A stretch of 64,000 nucleotides of DNA from NCBI RefSeq assembly GCF_900113705.1, contig NZ_FOQI01000007.1, forward strand, positions 1 through 64,000, read 5' to 3'. The position numbers and the translations under genes are program-made. The notes under the pieces were generated by a model. That model saw only the letters and a program-made list of their open reading frames with translations, did not search any database and was not told where the DNA came from. Shown in pieces: positions 11,022-20,093 of the stretch (positions within the stretch are counted from its first letter, which is position 1; each line of letters starts with the position of its first letter). This stretch comes from Collimonas sp. OK307 (GTDB taxonomy: Bacteria > Pseudomonadota > Gammaproteobacteria > Burkholderiales > Burkholderiaceae_D).

Positions 11022-11854
11022 ACGATTCGGTAAACATCGACACGGCCGGCACAGCAGAGCCGGCCTGCGTGCTGGTGTTTTCCGGTTCGGACCCGAGCGG
11101 CGGCGCTGGCATGCAAGCCGATATCACCGCGATTACGGCGCTCGGGGCGCATCCGTTGTCGGTAGTAACAGTGCTGACGGTTCAGGACAACGAGCGGGTG
11201 TTCGGCGTTTTTCCGGTCGCAGCAGATCTGGTGCGGCAGCAAGCCCAGGTGCTGCTCGACCGTATCGATATCTCCGCGGTCAAATTGGGTATCGTCGGTA
11301 ATCGCGCCAATGCCGAGGCGATTGCAGCAATCATCCGTGATCTACGTGCACGGCAACCGGATTTGCCAGTGGTGTTTGATCCGGTGCTGGCGAATGGCCA
11401 TGGAGATAGCCTGGCCAGCGAAGATCCGGTTGCAGCACTCGCTCCTTTGTTTGAACTTGCCACGGTGATTACGCCGAATCGGGTCGAGGCGGATCGCCTG
11501 TGCGGCGCCCAGGCAAGTCCGGAACAACAAGCCGCGATGCTGCTTGAACGCGGTTGCCAACATGTGTTGCTGAAGGGTGGCCATGGTCCGGAACGAGATG
11601 AGGTATTGAACCGCTGGGTCAGCAGGACACAGCATCGCAACTGGAGCTGGCCGCGCTTGCCGGGCGAGTTTCATGGCAGCGGTTGCACGCTGGCGGCGGC
11701 ACTGTCAGCGCTGCTGGCGCAAGGCATGGATATCGAGCAGGCCATCGATGCCGCACAAATTTATTGCCAGCAGACTTTGACCGAATCCTATGCAATTGCT
11801 TCCGGCCAGCGCATACCGAGCCGGACTCTGCCATTTCTAAAATTACGAGGATAA
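11018..11854 (+). CDS. thiD: Hydroxymethylpyrimidine/phosphomethylpyrimidine kinase ThiD
   Basis: ThiD phosphorylates HMP and HMP-P to HMP-PP, the pyrimidine half for ThiE. The ribokinase-fold motifs are seen: [14 protein letters not shown] near residue 25, the central GGHGPER loop, and the anion hole [10 protein letters not shown] near the C-terminus. The start is GTG 11018 in a GTGA overlap with the thiG stop, giving 278 residues. The open frame extends farther upstream but only inside thiG. Translational coupling with thiG is likely. Confidence 0.93.
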   Translation: MNDSVNIDTAGTAEPACVLVFSGSDPSGGAGMQADITAITALGAHPLSVVTVLTVQDNERVFGVFPVAADLVRQQAQVLLDRIDISAVKLGIVGNRANAEAIAAIIRDLRARQPDLPVVFDPVLANGHGDSLASEDPVAALAPLFELATVITPNRVEADRLCGAQASPEQQAAMLLERGCQHVLLKGGHGPERDEVLNRWVSRTQHRNWSWPRLPGEFHGSGCTLAAALSALLAQGMDIEQAIDAAQIYCQQTLTESYAIASGQRIPSRTLPFLKLRG

Positions 11855-11858
11855 AGCG

Positions 11859-12473
11859 ATGAAAGGTTTATACATCGTCACACCCGATTGGGATGACACC
11901 GAGAAGCTGCTACGCGTAACCGAGCAAGCCTTGCAAGGCGGCGCGGCGCTGCTGCAGTATCGCCATAAAACCGCCGATGCAGTTTTGCGGAAGCAACAGG
12001 CAGAAGCGTTGCTGAGCCTGTGTCGCCGTTACCAGCGTCCGCTCATTATCAATGACTATGTTGATCTGTGCCTGGAGCTGGATGCGGATGGCATTCATGT
12101 CGGCGGCACCGATGCCAGCGTGGCGGAGGTGCGGGCGATGGTCGGTGCGGACAAGATCGTCGGCGCTTCCTGCTATGGCGATCTGGAACTGGCGCATGCC
12201 GCGTATCGTGCCGGCGCCAGTTATGTGGCGTTCGGCGGATTCTATCCATCGCGGGTCAAGAAATATCCGGTAACTACATCGCCCGATATAGTCACGCGGG
12301 CTAAGGCGGAAATCGCTGTGCCGAATGTGGTTATTGGCGGCATGACGCAAGAGAATGCGGTGCCTTTGATTGCTGCCGGCGCAGACATGGTTGCGGCTAT
12401 CAGCAGTGTTTATCTGGCAGATGATCCGACTGCCGCCGCGCGCAGCTTTGTGACCCTGTTCGCAAACAAATAG
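11859..12473 (+). CDS. thiE: Thiamine-phosphate synthase ThiE
   Basis: ThiE joins HMP-PP and thiazole phosphate to thiamine phosphate with loss of pyrophosphate. The 204-residue TIM barrel shows LLQYRHKTAD (pyrophosphate-binding Arg and Lys), INDYVDLCLELDADGIHVG, and the C-terminal phosphate-binding AIGG/AAISSVYLADD region. The gene starts five bases after thiD and ends the operon. A palindrome behind it separates it from dps on the other strand. Confidence 0.96.
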   Translation: MKGLYIVTPDWDDTEKLLRVTEQALQGGAALLQYRHKTADAVLRKQQAEALLSLCRRYQRPLIINDYVDLCLELDADGIHVGGTDASVAEVRAMVGADKIVGASCYGDLELAHAAYRAGASYVAFGGFYPSRVKKYPVTTSPDIVTRAKAEIAVPNVVIGGMTQENAVPLIAAGADMVAAISSVYLADDPTAAARSFVTLFANK

Positions 12474-12480
12474 GCGCCCA

Positions 12481-12506
12481 TGACCGCGGTTATATAACCG
12501 CGATCA
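12481..12506. terminator. Palindromic hairpin between thiE and dps
   Basis: CGCGGTTATATAACCGCG (12485-12502) is a perfect 18-bp palindrome, extended by TGA/TCA pairing. It lies between the convergent thiE and dps stops. There is no T-run, so it is a hairpin of terminator type at best. A protein-binding site is the alternative. Confidence 0.5.
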
Positions 12507-12522
12507 CTTGTGCCGAAGCCAG

Positions 12523-13011
12523 TCAGGTTTCCAACAAACTACGCAGCATCCACGCATTTTTCTCATGCAGCTGCATGCGCTGCGTCAGCAAGTCTGCAGT
12601 CGGCTCATCGGCTGCTGCATCCACTACGGGGAAAATCGAACGCGCGGTGCGGGTCACGGCTTCCTGTCCCTGCACCAGTTGCTGGATCATGGCAGTCGCG
12701 GTCGGCACGCCTTCTTCTTCCGAAATCGAAGTCAGCTTGGCAAAGGCCTTGTAGGTAGCCGGCGCAGGATAGCCGAGCGCGCGTATACGTTCCGCAATCA
12801 AGTCCACCGCCAGCCACAGTTCGTTGTACTGGGTTTCAAACATCAGGTGCAATGTATTGAACATCGGCCCGGTCACGTTCCAGTGGAAGTTATGGGTTTT
12901 CAGGTACAGGGTGTAGGTATCGGCCAGCAGCTTGCTGAGTCCGTCGGCGATCTTCTTGCGATCCTTGTCGCTGATGCCGATGTCGATGACTGCGACGCTT
13001 TTCTTTACCAT
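12523..13011 (-). CDS. dps: Dps family DNA-binding ferritin-like protein
   Basis: A 162-residue Dps, a dodecameric mini-ferritin that oxidises iron with peroxide and protects DNA. The ferroxidase signature [14 protein letters not shown] (about residues 38-51) supplies His ligands, and the second half of the site lies in the [10 protein letters not shown] region. The N-terminal tail has several lysines (MVKKS, KDRKK) suited to DNA contact. The ribosome-binding site AAGGAG precedes the ATG. OxyR, encoded at 51600, is a common activator of dps, but no operator was identified here. Confidence 0.95.
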   Translation of the reverse strand: MVKKSVAVIDIGISDKDRKKIADGLSKLLADTYTLYLKTHNFHWNVTGPMFNTLHLMFETQYNELWLAVDLIAERIRALGYPAPATYKAFAKLTSISEEEGVPTATAMIQQLVQGQEAVTRTARSIFPVVDAAADEPTADLLTQRMQLHEKNAWMLRSLLET

Positions 13012-13119
13012 TGCGCTACTCCTTCTGACAGTGATGTATGAAGATATGCAGCTCGATTCTATGTCAATTTACAAGAGACAAAGAAAAGCGTGTGTTTTAG
13101 CGCCGCAGCAACGTGTTTT

Positions 13120-14373
13120 CTAGCCGGCGACAGGTGTGCCTGACGTCCGCTGCGAGCTCCGATACATGTTGACGGTCAACGCTACCGCCGCCAGCGACGC
13201 CACTGCGGCAAACAGGAATACCTCGGGATAGCCGAATTCGCTCACGATCAGTCCAGCCAGCGGACCGGTGACGCCCAGCGCCAGATCCAGGAACACCGAG
13301 TAAGCGCCCAAGGCGCTGCCGCGGTTATTGGCCGGCACCAGATTCACCGCTTCCACTCCGAGCGCAGGGAAGATCAACGCAAAACCGAAGCCGGTGAGCG
13401 CCGCGCCAACCAGCGCCAGCGTCGGCGATCCTGCTTGCCATAGCAACAGCAACCCGAGTGCCTCCACCGAAAAACAGATGATCGCGACCCGGAAGCCACC
13501 GAAGCGCGAGATGGTGTGGGCAAACAACAGGCGTGCACCGACAAAGAAGGTGCCGAACATGGTCAGTGCAAATGCTGCATTCGGCCACTGGTGGCTGGCA
13601 TAAAACAAGGTGATGAAGGTGGCGATAGAACCGAACCCGATCGAGCCCAATGCGAGGCCCATGCCATGTGGAAATACTTTGCGTAATACATGTTGAAACG
13701 GCAAGTGCTCACCGCGCACCACGGCTGTCGCAGCCTTTATGCGGGCAAGGAAGAAACCGCCTAGCGATAACACTGTCACCGTAGCGCCGACTGCCGCCAA
13801 ACCCCAGGTATGGGCGATCACCACGCCCAGCGGGGCGCCGATCGCCAACGCGCCATAGGTGGCGATGCCATTCCAGGAAATCATGCGAGCCGTGTGTTGG
13901 GCGCCAACCCGGCCTATGCCCCAGGTAATGGCGCCGGTGCCTACCATGCTCTCGCCGCAGCCAAGTACCAGGCGGCCTATCAGCAGGATGGCGAGGCTAA
14001 GTGCCGGTATATGGGTAAAAAACGCCGCTATCAGCAGGAATGCGCCGCTGAGGCTGCAACCGATCAAGCCACGTAACACGGCGGTTTTGGGGCCGACTGA
14101 ATCGGCCATGCGGCCAGCCAGCGGGCGACTCAGCAAAGTTGCCAGATACTGCATGCTGATTGCCAGGCCAGCCAGCACGGAGCTGTAGCCGAGGTCGGTG
14201 TGGACGTAGCCGGGCAGTACTGCCAGCGGAATGCCGATGGCAAGATAGCAAATGAAAGTAAAAAATGCCGTAGAGACAATGTGGAAAGTAACTGCGGTCT
14301 CGGGGATTGCGGCGATTACGACGGTCTCGGATGGCGACTGGCTGGCGCGGTCGAGACGAACTTCTTCTGACAT
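13120..14373 (-). CDS. MFS transporter (YhhS/YfcJ-like)
   Basis: A 417-residue major facilitator protein with about twelve hydrophobic segments. The motif [16 protein letters not shown] matches the family's loop 2-3 signature. The sequence resembles the YhhS/arabinose-efflux-permease-like group of inner-membrane exporters with undefined substrate. An upstream TTG/ATG extension to 14430 is open, but MSEEVRLD at 14373 is the more natural start. There are no pathway neighbours. Confidence 0.85.
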   Translation of the reverse strand: MSEEVRLDRASQSPSETVVIAAIPETAVTFHIVSTAFFTFICYLAIGIPLAVLPGYVHTDLGYSSVLAGLAISMQYLATLLSRPLAGRMADSVGPKTAVLRGLIGCSLSGAFLLIAAFFTHIPALSLAILLIGRLVLGCGESMVGTGAITWGIGRVGAQHTARMISWNGIATYGALAIGAPLGVVIAHTWGLAAVGATVTVLSLGGFFLARIKAATAVVRGEHLPFQHVLRKVFPHGMGLALGSIGFGSIATFITLFYASHQWPNAAFALTMFGTFFVGARLLFAHTISRFGGFRVAIICFSVEALGLLLLWQAGSPTLALVGAALTGFGFALIFPALGVEAVNLVPANNRGSALGAYSVFLDLALGVTGPLAGLIVSEFGYPEVFLFAAVASLAAVALTVNMYRSSQRTSGTPVAG

Positions 14374-14560
14374 GATGGACGACTTGGTAGATGGGAGTTG
14401 ATTGTTACGAAGGTGTAGACAATGATGCAATGCGGTATTTTACGCTTCTAGCCTGGATATTGCTGGCGCTGGCAATATTTGCCATAAGTTTAGGCCGAGT
14501 TCAATTAAGTTAAGCCAAGATCAATCATGATCTGGTCATCAGGCAGGTGCGCCCGCAGCT

Positions 14561-14566
14561 TATAAT
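14561..14566 (+). promoter_or_regulatory. Candidate -10 element of uvrD
   Basis: A perfect TATAAT ends six bases before the uvrD ATG. If used, transcription would start at or next to the start codon and give a leaderless message. No good -35 box is seen. Confidence 0.45.
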
Positions 14567-14572
14567 ACGGAG

Positions 14573-16852
14573 ATGCAAAATCTTCTTCACAACCTCAATC
14601 CAGAACAACTCGCGGCAGTTACCTTGCCTGCGCAATCGGCACTTATCCTGGCGGGCGCCGGCTCCGGCAAAACGCGTGTGCTGACCACCCGCATCGCCTG
14701 GCTGATCCAGACCGGCCAGGTATCGCCGGCCGGCGTGCTGGCGGTGACGTTTACCAATAAAGCCTCGAAAGAAATGATGACGCGCTTGTCGGCGATGTTG
14801 CCGATCAACACGCGCGGCATGTGGATCGGCACTTTCCACGGCTTGTGCAATCGGTTGCTGCGCGCGCATTATCGCGATGCAGGATTGCCGCAGACCTTCC
14901 AGATCCTGGATTCACAAGACCAGTTGTCGGCGATCAAACGCTTGCTGAAAGCGATGAATGTCGATGATGAAAAGTATCCGCCGCGGAATCTGATGTACTT
15001 CATCAACGGCGCCAAGGATCAAGGCCTGCGCGCCAATGAAGTCGAAGCTAACGACGATTACAACCGCAAGTTCGTCGAGCTGTACGATTTGTACGACCAG
15101 CAATGCCAGCGCGAAGGCGTGGTCGATTTTGCCGAACTGCTGTTGCGCACCTATGAACTGCTGAGCCGCAACCAGCCGTTGCGCGAGCACTATCAATCGC
15201 GTTTCCAGCACATCCTGGTGGACGAGTTCCAGGATACCAACGATCTGCAATACAAATGGCTCAAGCTGATGGCTGGCCAGCGCGGTGCGGTGTTTGCCGT
15301 CGGCGATGACGACCAGAGCATCTACGCTTTCCGCGGCGCCAATGTCGGCAACATGACCGCGTTCGAGCGCGAATTCAGGGTCGAAAACGTCATCAAGCTG
15401 GAGCAGAATTATCGTTCGCACGGTCATATCCTGGATAGCGCCAACACCCTGATTGCGAACAACACCAAACGTCTCGGCAAGAATTTGCGCACCGATGCCG
15501 GTCATGGCGAACCAGTCAGAATCTACGAATCCACCAGCGATTTGCAGGAAGCGCAGTGGATTATCGAAGAGACCAAGAGCCTGATCAACGAGGGCGCCAC
15601 ACGCAGCGAAATCGCTGTGCTGTACCGCTCCAATGCGCAATCGCGGGTGATTGAACATGCGTTGGTGGCGTCCGGTATCCCATATCGCGTCTACGGCGGC
15701 CAGCGTTATTTCGAGCGTGCCGAAGTCAAGCATGCGGTCGCCTATTTGCAGCTGATGGATAATCCGCACAATGATTCGGCGTTCTTGCGCGTGGTGAATT
15801 TCCCCGCACGCGGGATTGGCGCGCGCTCCCTGGAACAACTGCAGGACGCGGCCAGACAATATGGCATCTCCCTCTACGCAGCGGTACCGTATGTGGCCGG
15901 CAAGGCTGGCGCCACCCTCGGATCATTCCTCAAGCTGATCGAAGGCGGGCGCTTTGAAACCCAGCATTTGCCGTTGCCGGAAATGGTGCAGATCGTGCTC
16001 GACATGAGCGGGTTGATGCAACACTACCGCAATGAACGGGAAGGTGCGGATCGTATCGAGAATCTGGAGCAGCTAGTCAATGCTGCCGCCTTGTTTGTCT
16101 CGGAAGAAGGGTTTGGCGCCGATGCGCCTGCTCTGCTCGGCCCCAAGGCTCAGGCGGTGTCAGGTGCTGCCATCACGACAGCCGACGGCATTGAAATTTT
16201 CGATGCCGACGCACCGTTGGCGGCGGTGATGTCGCCGTTGTCGGCATTCCTCTCGCATGCGTCGCTGGAGGCTGGAAACAATCAGGCTCAAGCCGGCGAG
16301 GACGCCTTGCAACTGATGACCGTGCACTCAGCCAAAGGCCTGGAGTTTGATGCGGTATTCATCACCGGCCTGGAAGAGGGGTTGTTCCCGCACGAGAATT
16401 CACAGAAAGAAGATGCGGGTGTCGAAGAAGAACGGCGTCTGATGTACGTCGCCATCACGCGTGCCAAGAAACGTCTTTACATGAGTTTTTCACAAACCCG
16501 GATGCTGCACGGCCAGACACGTTACAACATGCGTTCACGCTTTTTCGACGAGTTGCCGGAAGATGCTTTGAAATGGCTGTCGCCGAAAGTGCAGCAGCAT
16601 AGCTGGTTCGCGAATTCGAAATCGGCTTGGGATGAGGCGCCCGAGAAGGCAGCCAACAGCATCGCCAAGAATTTCGGCAAGCGCGATATCGGCTGGCGCA
16701 TCGGTGAAAATGTGGAGCACCTGAAATTCGGTGAAGGCGTGATCGTCAATATTGAAGGCAGCGGCGGTAACGCCCGCGCCCATATCAATTTCGGCAAGCA
16801 CGGTATGAAGCTGCTGGATCTGAGTGTGGCGAAGCTGGAGAAGGTCGCCTAG
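14573..16852 (+). CDS. uvrD: UvrD/PcrA-type ATP-dependent DNA helicase
   Basis: A 759-residue superfamily 1A 3'-5' helicase for nucleotide excision and mismatch repair. Motifs are Walker A GAGSGKT (residues 28-34), TFTNKASKEM (Ia), VDEFQDTN (Walker B, D217), GDDDQSIYAFRGA (III), QNYRSHGHIL (IV), TVHSAKGLEFDAVF (V) and EEERRLMYVAITRAKKRL (VI). The C-terminal GENVEHLKFGEGVIVNIEG fold is the UvrD/PcrA tail that binds RNA polymerase. Rep lacks this tail, so UvrD is favoured. The ATG has GGAG directly against it and a TATAAT just upstream. Confidence 0.93.
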   Translation: MQNLLHNLNPEQLAAVTLPAQSALILAGAGSGKTRVLTTRIAWLIQTGQVSPAGVLAVTFTNKASKEMMTRLSAMLPINTRGMWIGTFHGLCNRLLRAHYRDAGLPQTFQILDSQDQLSAIKRLLKAMNVDDEKYPPRNLMYFINGAKDQGLRANEVEANDDYNRKFVELYDLYDQQCQREGVVDFAELLLRTYELLSRNQPLREHYQSRFQHILVDEFQDTNDLQYKWLKLMAGQRGAVFAVGDDDQSIYAFRGANVGNMTAFEREFRVENVIKLEQNYRSHGHILDSANTLIANNTKRLGKNLRTDAGHGEPVRIYESTSDLQEAQWIIEETKSLINEGATRSEIAVLYRSNAQSRVIEHALVASGIPYRVYGGQRYFERAEVKHAVAYLQLMDNPHNDSAFLRVVNFPARGIGARSLEQLQDAARQYGISLYAAVPYVAGKAGATLGSFLKLIEGGRFETQHLPLPEMVQIVLDMSGLMQHYRNEREGADRIENLEQLVNAAALFVSEEGFGADAPALLGPKAQAVSGAAITTADGIEIFDADAPLAAVMSPLSAFLSHASLEAGNNQAQAGEDALQLMTVHSAKGLEFDAVFITGLEEGLFPHENSQKEDAGVEEERRLMYVAITRAKKRLYMSFSQTRMLHGQTRYNMRSRFFDELPEDALKWLSPKVQQHSWFANSKSAWDEAPEKAANSIAKNFGKRDIGWRIGENVEHLKFGEGVIVNIEGSGGNARAHINFGKHGMKLLDLSVAKLEKVA

Positions 16853-16856
16853 GAAG

Positions 16857-16884
16857 GCAGGGTGGGCACTTGTGCCCACCCTGC
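16857..16884. repeat. REP-like palindrome, copy 1 (after uvrD)
   Basis: GCAGGGTGGGCAC and GTGCCCACCCTGC form a perfect 13-bp inverted repeat with a two-base loop, starting four bases after the uvrD stop. It belongs to the same family as the copies at 24748, 31269 and 49160. It sits between convergent genes and may end transcription or protect the 3' end. Confidence 0.85.
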
Positions 16885-16886
16885 GT

Positions 16887-17687
16887 TTACTCTTGCACAG
16901 GAGGAGCGTCCTGCGACGGCGGCAAGTCGGCTCCCGGCTTGCCAAAGATGTGGGTATATGTCGGGTAGAAAGAGCAATACATCACCACTGTCAGCGCAAT
17001 CGATAACGGTAACAGGATCATGAGCGTGACAGCCTGGTTACCGACCAGCACTGCAATCAATACGCTGATGATCGCCGGCAGCACAACGCCGATGGCGGCC
17101 CAGGCCAGCCCGTAGACGGTAAAGGCTTTCATCTCGCGCGATACCGCGAAGAAGCTGTAGAAAACGGCTTTCATTACCCCCATTTTTTGCCACATGATGA
17201 GCGGCGCCGCATACCAGAATGCCATTGCCGCCGGGACGTAGACCGCGGCAGAAAAAAGCATCGCCAGCGACATGTTGGACTGTTGGATATCTTTGGCGTC
17301 GAGCGCGGCCTGGCCGGTTACCGCGGTCCAGAACACGCCGCCGTCAATCAGGGTCGAGGCGGCAAGCGCGATGACCGCCGCCACCAGGTAGAGGGCGCCC
17401 AGTGTCAGCAGGTTCTTCAAGGCCGGTGAGCGAAAGCCGATCAGCAACAGATTGGGATAGACGCGTTTGCCTTGTTCGATATTCACGCAAGCCTGCATGA
17501 AGGACATGGCAAATACCGGGACCAGAACCAGCGGCAGCACCTGCCCCAACAGCGGGACGATATTAAGCGCCAGCATCAAGAACATATAGGCCAGGAATAG
17601 TGTGGAGATTTCGGCAGGTTGTTTGCGGAACAACGCAAACCCTTCCTTTATCCATATCCATCCGGTTTTTGCAGGCAATTTTTCCAT
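16887..17687 (-). CDS. BPSS1780-family membrane protein
   Basis: A 266-residue integral membrane protein with about six hydrophobic segments. It begins MEKLPAKTGWIWIKEGFALFRKQP, which is the typical opening of the BPSS1780 family common in Burkholderiales. The family has no established function. The open frame allows a TTG start at 17699, but ATG 17687 fits the family. The C-terminus is short, charged and proline-rich (GADLPPSQDAPPVQE). thrB lies just upstream on the same strand (gap 34 bp), so the two may be co-transcribed. Confidence 0.85.
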   Translation of the reverse strand: MEKLPAKTGWIWIKEGFALFRKQPAEISTLFLAYMFLMLALNIVPLLGQVLPLVLVPVFAMSFMQACVNIEQGKRVYPNLLLIGFRSPALKNLLTLGALYLVAAVIALAASTLIDGGVFWTAVTGQAALDAKDIQQSNMSLAMLFSAAVYVPAAMAFWYAAPLIMWQKMGVMKAVFYSFFAVSREMKAFTVYGLAWAAIGVVLPAIISVLIAVLVGNQAVTLMILLPLSIALTVVMYCSFYPTYTHIFGKPGADLPPSQDAPPVQE

Positions 17688-17721
17688 TATTTCAATCAAG
17701 AATTTCGTTTAAGAATTCCAC

Positions 17722-18678
17722 TTAATACAGCGCCGGGGCCGGATGAGACACACGTTGTCGCAAAATCCGTTCGAAGTGAGTCGGATCGTGCGGCGTCAAC
17801 ATTTCTGCCTCGCGCGGTAAATAAAAATCGTAGAGTCGTGACAACCAGAAACGCAGTGCACCGGCGCGTAATGTTGCTTGCCATGCATCTTGCTCTGCAG
17901 CGCTGAACGGCCGCACCGCGTGGTATGCATCCAGCATCGCTCTCACCCTGATAACGTCAAGCTGGCCGTCGGCCAGGTTGATGCACCAGTCATTCACCGT
18001 CACTGCCAGGTCAAACAGCCAGGTATCGCAACCGGCGAAGTAGAAATCAAAAAATCCTGTCAGCCGGTCGCCGTCGAACATCACATTGTTGCGGAACAGG
18101 TCGGCGTGGACCGGGCCGTTCGGTAACTGGCGATAAGTCTCCGAGGCGGCGAATGTCTCCTGGAACGCCATCTCGCTGCGCAACAGCTGTTGCCCGTCTT
18201 CTGGCAGGTACGGCAATACCACCGGAGTGGTTTCGCGCCACCAGGGCAGACCGCGCAAATTGGGTTGGCGAATTGGAAAGTCTTGTGCCGCCAGATGCAT
18301 TTTTGCCAGCATCGCGCCTACTTCAGCGCAATGTACCGCTGCCGGAGCCAGTTGGCAATCGCCCTCCAGCTTGGTGACGATGGCAGCCGGCTTGCCGTGC
18401 AGGGGATTAAGGATCTGGCCCTGCAGGTTGGCGACAGGCTCGGGCACCAGTACGCCGCGCTGCGCCAGATGGCGCATCAATTCCAGGTAAAACGGCAATT
18501 GTTCGAAACTCAGCTTTTCAAACACCGTCAGCACATATTCCCCGCGCTCGGTATTGATGAAAAAATTACTGTTTTCGATGCCGGAGGAAATCCCCCTGAT
18601 TGCCAGTGCCTTGCCTAAGGAAAAGGGAGGGATCCACTGTGTGAGATCGTCTAGCGTGACGGGGGTAAATACTGCCAT
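17722..18678 (-). CDS. thrB: Homoserine kinase (ThrB, aminoglycoside phosphotransferase fold)
   Basis: Phosphorylates L-homoserine in threonine biosynthesis. This is the ThrB type with an aminoglycoside phosphotransferase/choline kinase fold found in Pseudomonas and Burkholderiales, not the GHMP-kinase ThrB of E. coli. Seen in the 318-residue protein are [12 protein letters not shown] at the start, the catalytic-loop-like [16 protein letters not shown], and the metal-binding [19 protein letters not shown]. The ATG 18678 matches relatives, whereas the upstream in-frame start at 18714 adds an atypical leader. Confidence 0.93.
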   Translation of the reverse strand: MAVFTPVTLDDLTQWIPPFSLGKALAIRGISSGIENSNFFINTERGEYVLTVFEKLSFEQLPFYLELMRHLAQRGVLVPEPVANLQGQILNPLHGKPAAIVTKLEGDCQLAPAAVHCAEVGAMLAKMHLAAQDFPIRQPNLRGLPWWRETTPVVLPYLPEDGQQLLRSEMAFQETFAASETYRQLPNGPVHADLFRNNVMFDGDRLTGFFDFYFAGCDTWLFDLAVTVNDWCINLADGQLDVIRVRAMLDAYHAVRPFSAAEQDAWQATLRAGALRFWLSRLYDFYLPREAEMLTPHDPTHFERILRQRVSHPAPALY

Positions 18679-18744
18679 GGGAAAAATCGGAGATCGTAGA
18701 AGGGACAGGGGCAATGCCGTGTCGGGATAATGTCGGAATAAATA

Positions 18745-18780
18745 CGCGGCGCAAAGGCGGTGGTAACCGCTCGCGCCGCG
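18745..18780 (-). terminator. Hairpin after the DUF2782 gene
   Basis: CGCGGCGC (18745-18752) pairs with GCGCCGCG (18773-18780), and an inner GCGGT/ACCGC stem extends it. On the minus strand it follows the DUF2782 stop and is followed by TATTTATT, so it is a plausible intrinsic terminator. Confidence 0.6.
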
Positions 18781-18803
18781 TGGCTACGGTTGCTTTTGCT
18801 TAA

Positions 18804-19241
18804 TTAGTTCTTGGGTGTCGCCACGGTCGGTGGCGGCAAGCCGGCGTCGGCGTCGGCCTGTGCCGCCTCGCCTTCCTTGCGTTGCTTGTGGCCCATATCG
18901 AATTCCTTGATCTGCCATTGCGCCCCGCGCACAGGCCCGTCGCCCGGCTGCAAAGTACCCGCCGTCGACTGCGGCTTCACGTAGTACGTACTGTTGCCGC
19001 TATTGACCTTGATCTCGGTAACCCGGCCTTGCTCCGTCTTTTGCGTGATGTCGCCTGGCGCTTCACCCGGCTTGCGCACGGTGACGGACGGCGCTTCGCC
19101 TTCCTCCAGCTTTTGCAGCTCAGGCGGCGGCGGTGCGACGGTCTTGGGCGACTGACTTGTTTGCTGCGCAGCAACAATTAAAGGCGTTGCCAATGAGGCA
19201 ACACATACGATCAGCAACTGCCAGACTTTAGATTTATTCAT
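18804..19241 (-). CDS. DUF2782 periplasmic protein
   Basis: A 145-residue protein with a signal peptide (MNKSKVWQLL, hydrophobic core, cleavage likely after IVAA near residue 25). The mature part holds a Pro-rich stretch and the DUF2782 core with VTEIKVNSGNSTYYVKP and WQIKEFDMG. The function of the family is unknown. In Burkholderiales it is usually encoded beside polA and thrB, as here. It is probably a small periplasmic or membrane-associated protein. Confidence 0.87.
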   Translation of the reverse strand: MNKSKVWQLLIVCVASLATPLIVAAQQTSQSPKTVAPPPPELQKLEEGEAPSVTVRKPGEAPGDITQKTEQGRVTEIKVNSGNSTYYVKPQSTAGTLQPGDGPVRGAQWQIKEFDMGHKQRKEGEAAQADADAGLPPPTVATPKN

Positions 19242-19355
19242 GAGAATTTGGCTACCTTGAGTAAAGCAAGATGGAAGTCTTCATTGTAACAAACCACCGG
19301 CTCCGATAGGCGATAAGGAAGCCGGTAATCTGTTTGACGGCGCTGTTTTGCTGTA

Positions 19356-20093
19356 CTACAACAACACGCTCGCATGACGGTCCGATTCCGCCATGACGGT
19401 TTCACCCGCCTCGTAGAATTCCACCACGGCAGCGAGAATCTCGGCCGGATCATCCAGCACCTGGATCAGATCCATATCCTTGGCTGCAATCATGCCGTCG
19501 GTTACCAGCTGGGTGCGGAACCAGTCCAGCAAGCCGCTCCAGAAACTGCTGCCGACCAGGATGATAGGGATGTGGCGGCACTTGCCGGTCTGGATCAGCG
19601 TCAATACCTCGGTCAGCTCGTCCAGCGTGCCAAAACCGCCGGGCAGCACGATGTAGGCATCGGCGTAGCGTACGAAGGCAACCTTGCGGGCAAAGAAATG
19701 ACGGAAACTGAGGGAGATGTCCTGCCATTTATTACCGCTCTGTTCATGCGGCAATTCGATATTCAAGCCGACCGAAGGTGATTTGCCTTCGAAAGCACCT
19801 TTGTTGGCTGCTTCCATCAAGCCCGGGCCGCCGCCTGAAATCACCGCAAAACCTTCGTCGGAAAAGCGTCGTGCGATATCCATGCATAAGGGGTAATAAG
19901 GATTGTCTGGCTTGATCCGCGCCGAGCCGAAGATCGATACTGCGGGATGCAACTCGGAAAGGCGTTCGGTCGACTCGATAAATTCTGCCATAATCGTGAA
20001 CATATGCCACGATTCGCGTGCCTTCTTGGAAGTTGCGCGTTCGACGTCCGTCACTTGCCGCAAACGCGGCACATTTTTTCCGTTCAATTCCAT
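19356..20093 (-). CDS. LOG-family TIGR00730 Rossmann-fold protein
   Basis: A 245-residue protein of the LOG (lonely guy) family. Members are phosphoribohydrolases acting on cytokinin nucleotides or AMP-like substrates, while the role in most bacteria is unsettled. The hallmark motifs are seen: GGGPGLMEAANKGA and PGGFGTLDELTE. The start ATG 20093 directly abuts the polA ATG 20094 on the other strand. A TTG at 20099 is also open. Relatives share the VPRLRQ N-terminal segment, so a later start is unlikely. Confidence 0.88.
   Translation of the reverse strand: MELNGKNVPRLRQVTDVERATSKKARESWHMFTIMAEFIESTERLSELHPAVSIFGSARIKPDNPYYPLCMDIARRFSDEGFAVISGGGPGLMEAANKGAFEGKSPSVGLNIELPHEQSGNKWQDISLSFRHFFARKVAFVRYADAYIVLPGGFGTLDELTEVLTLIQTGKCRHIPIILVGSSFWSGLLDWFRTQLVTDGMIAAKDMDLIQVLDDPAEILAAVVEFYEAGETVMAESDRHASVLL

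Noticed and set aside
14912-15859. 315-codon minus-strand frame across uvrD
   Set aside because: Shadow of uvrD, with helicase motifs only on the plus strand.
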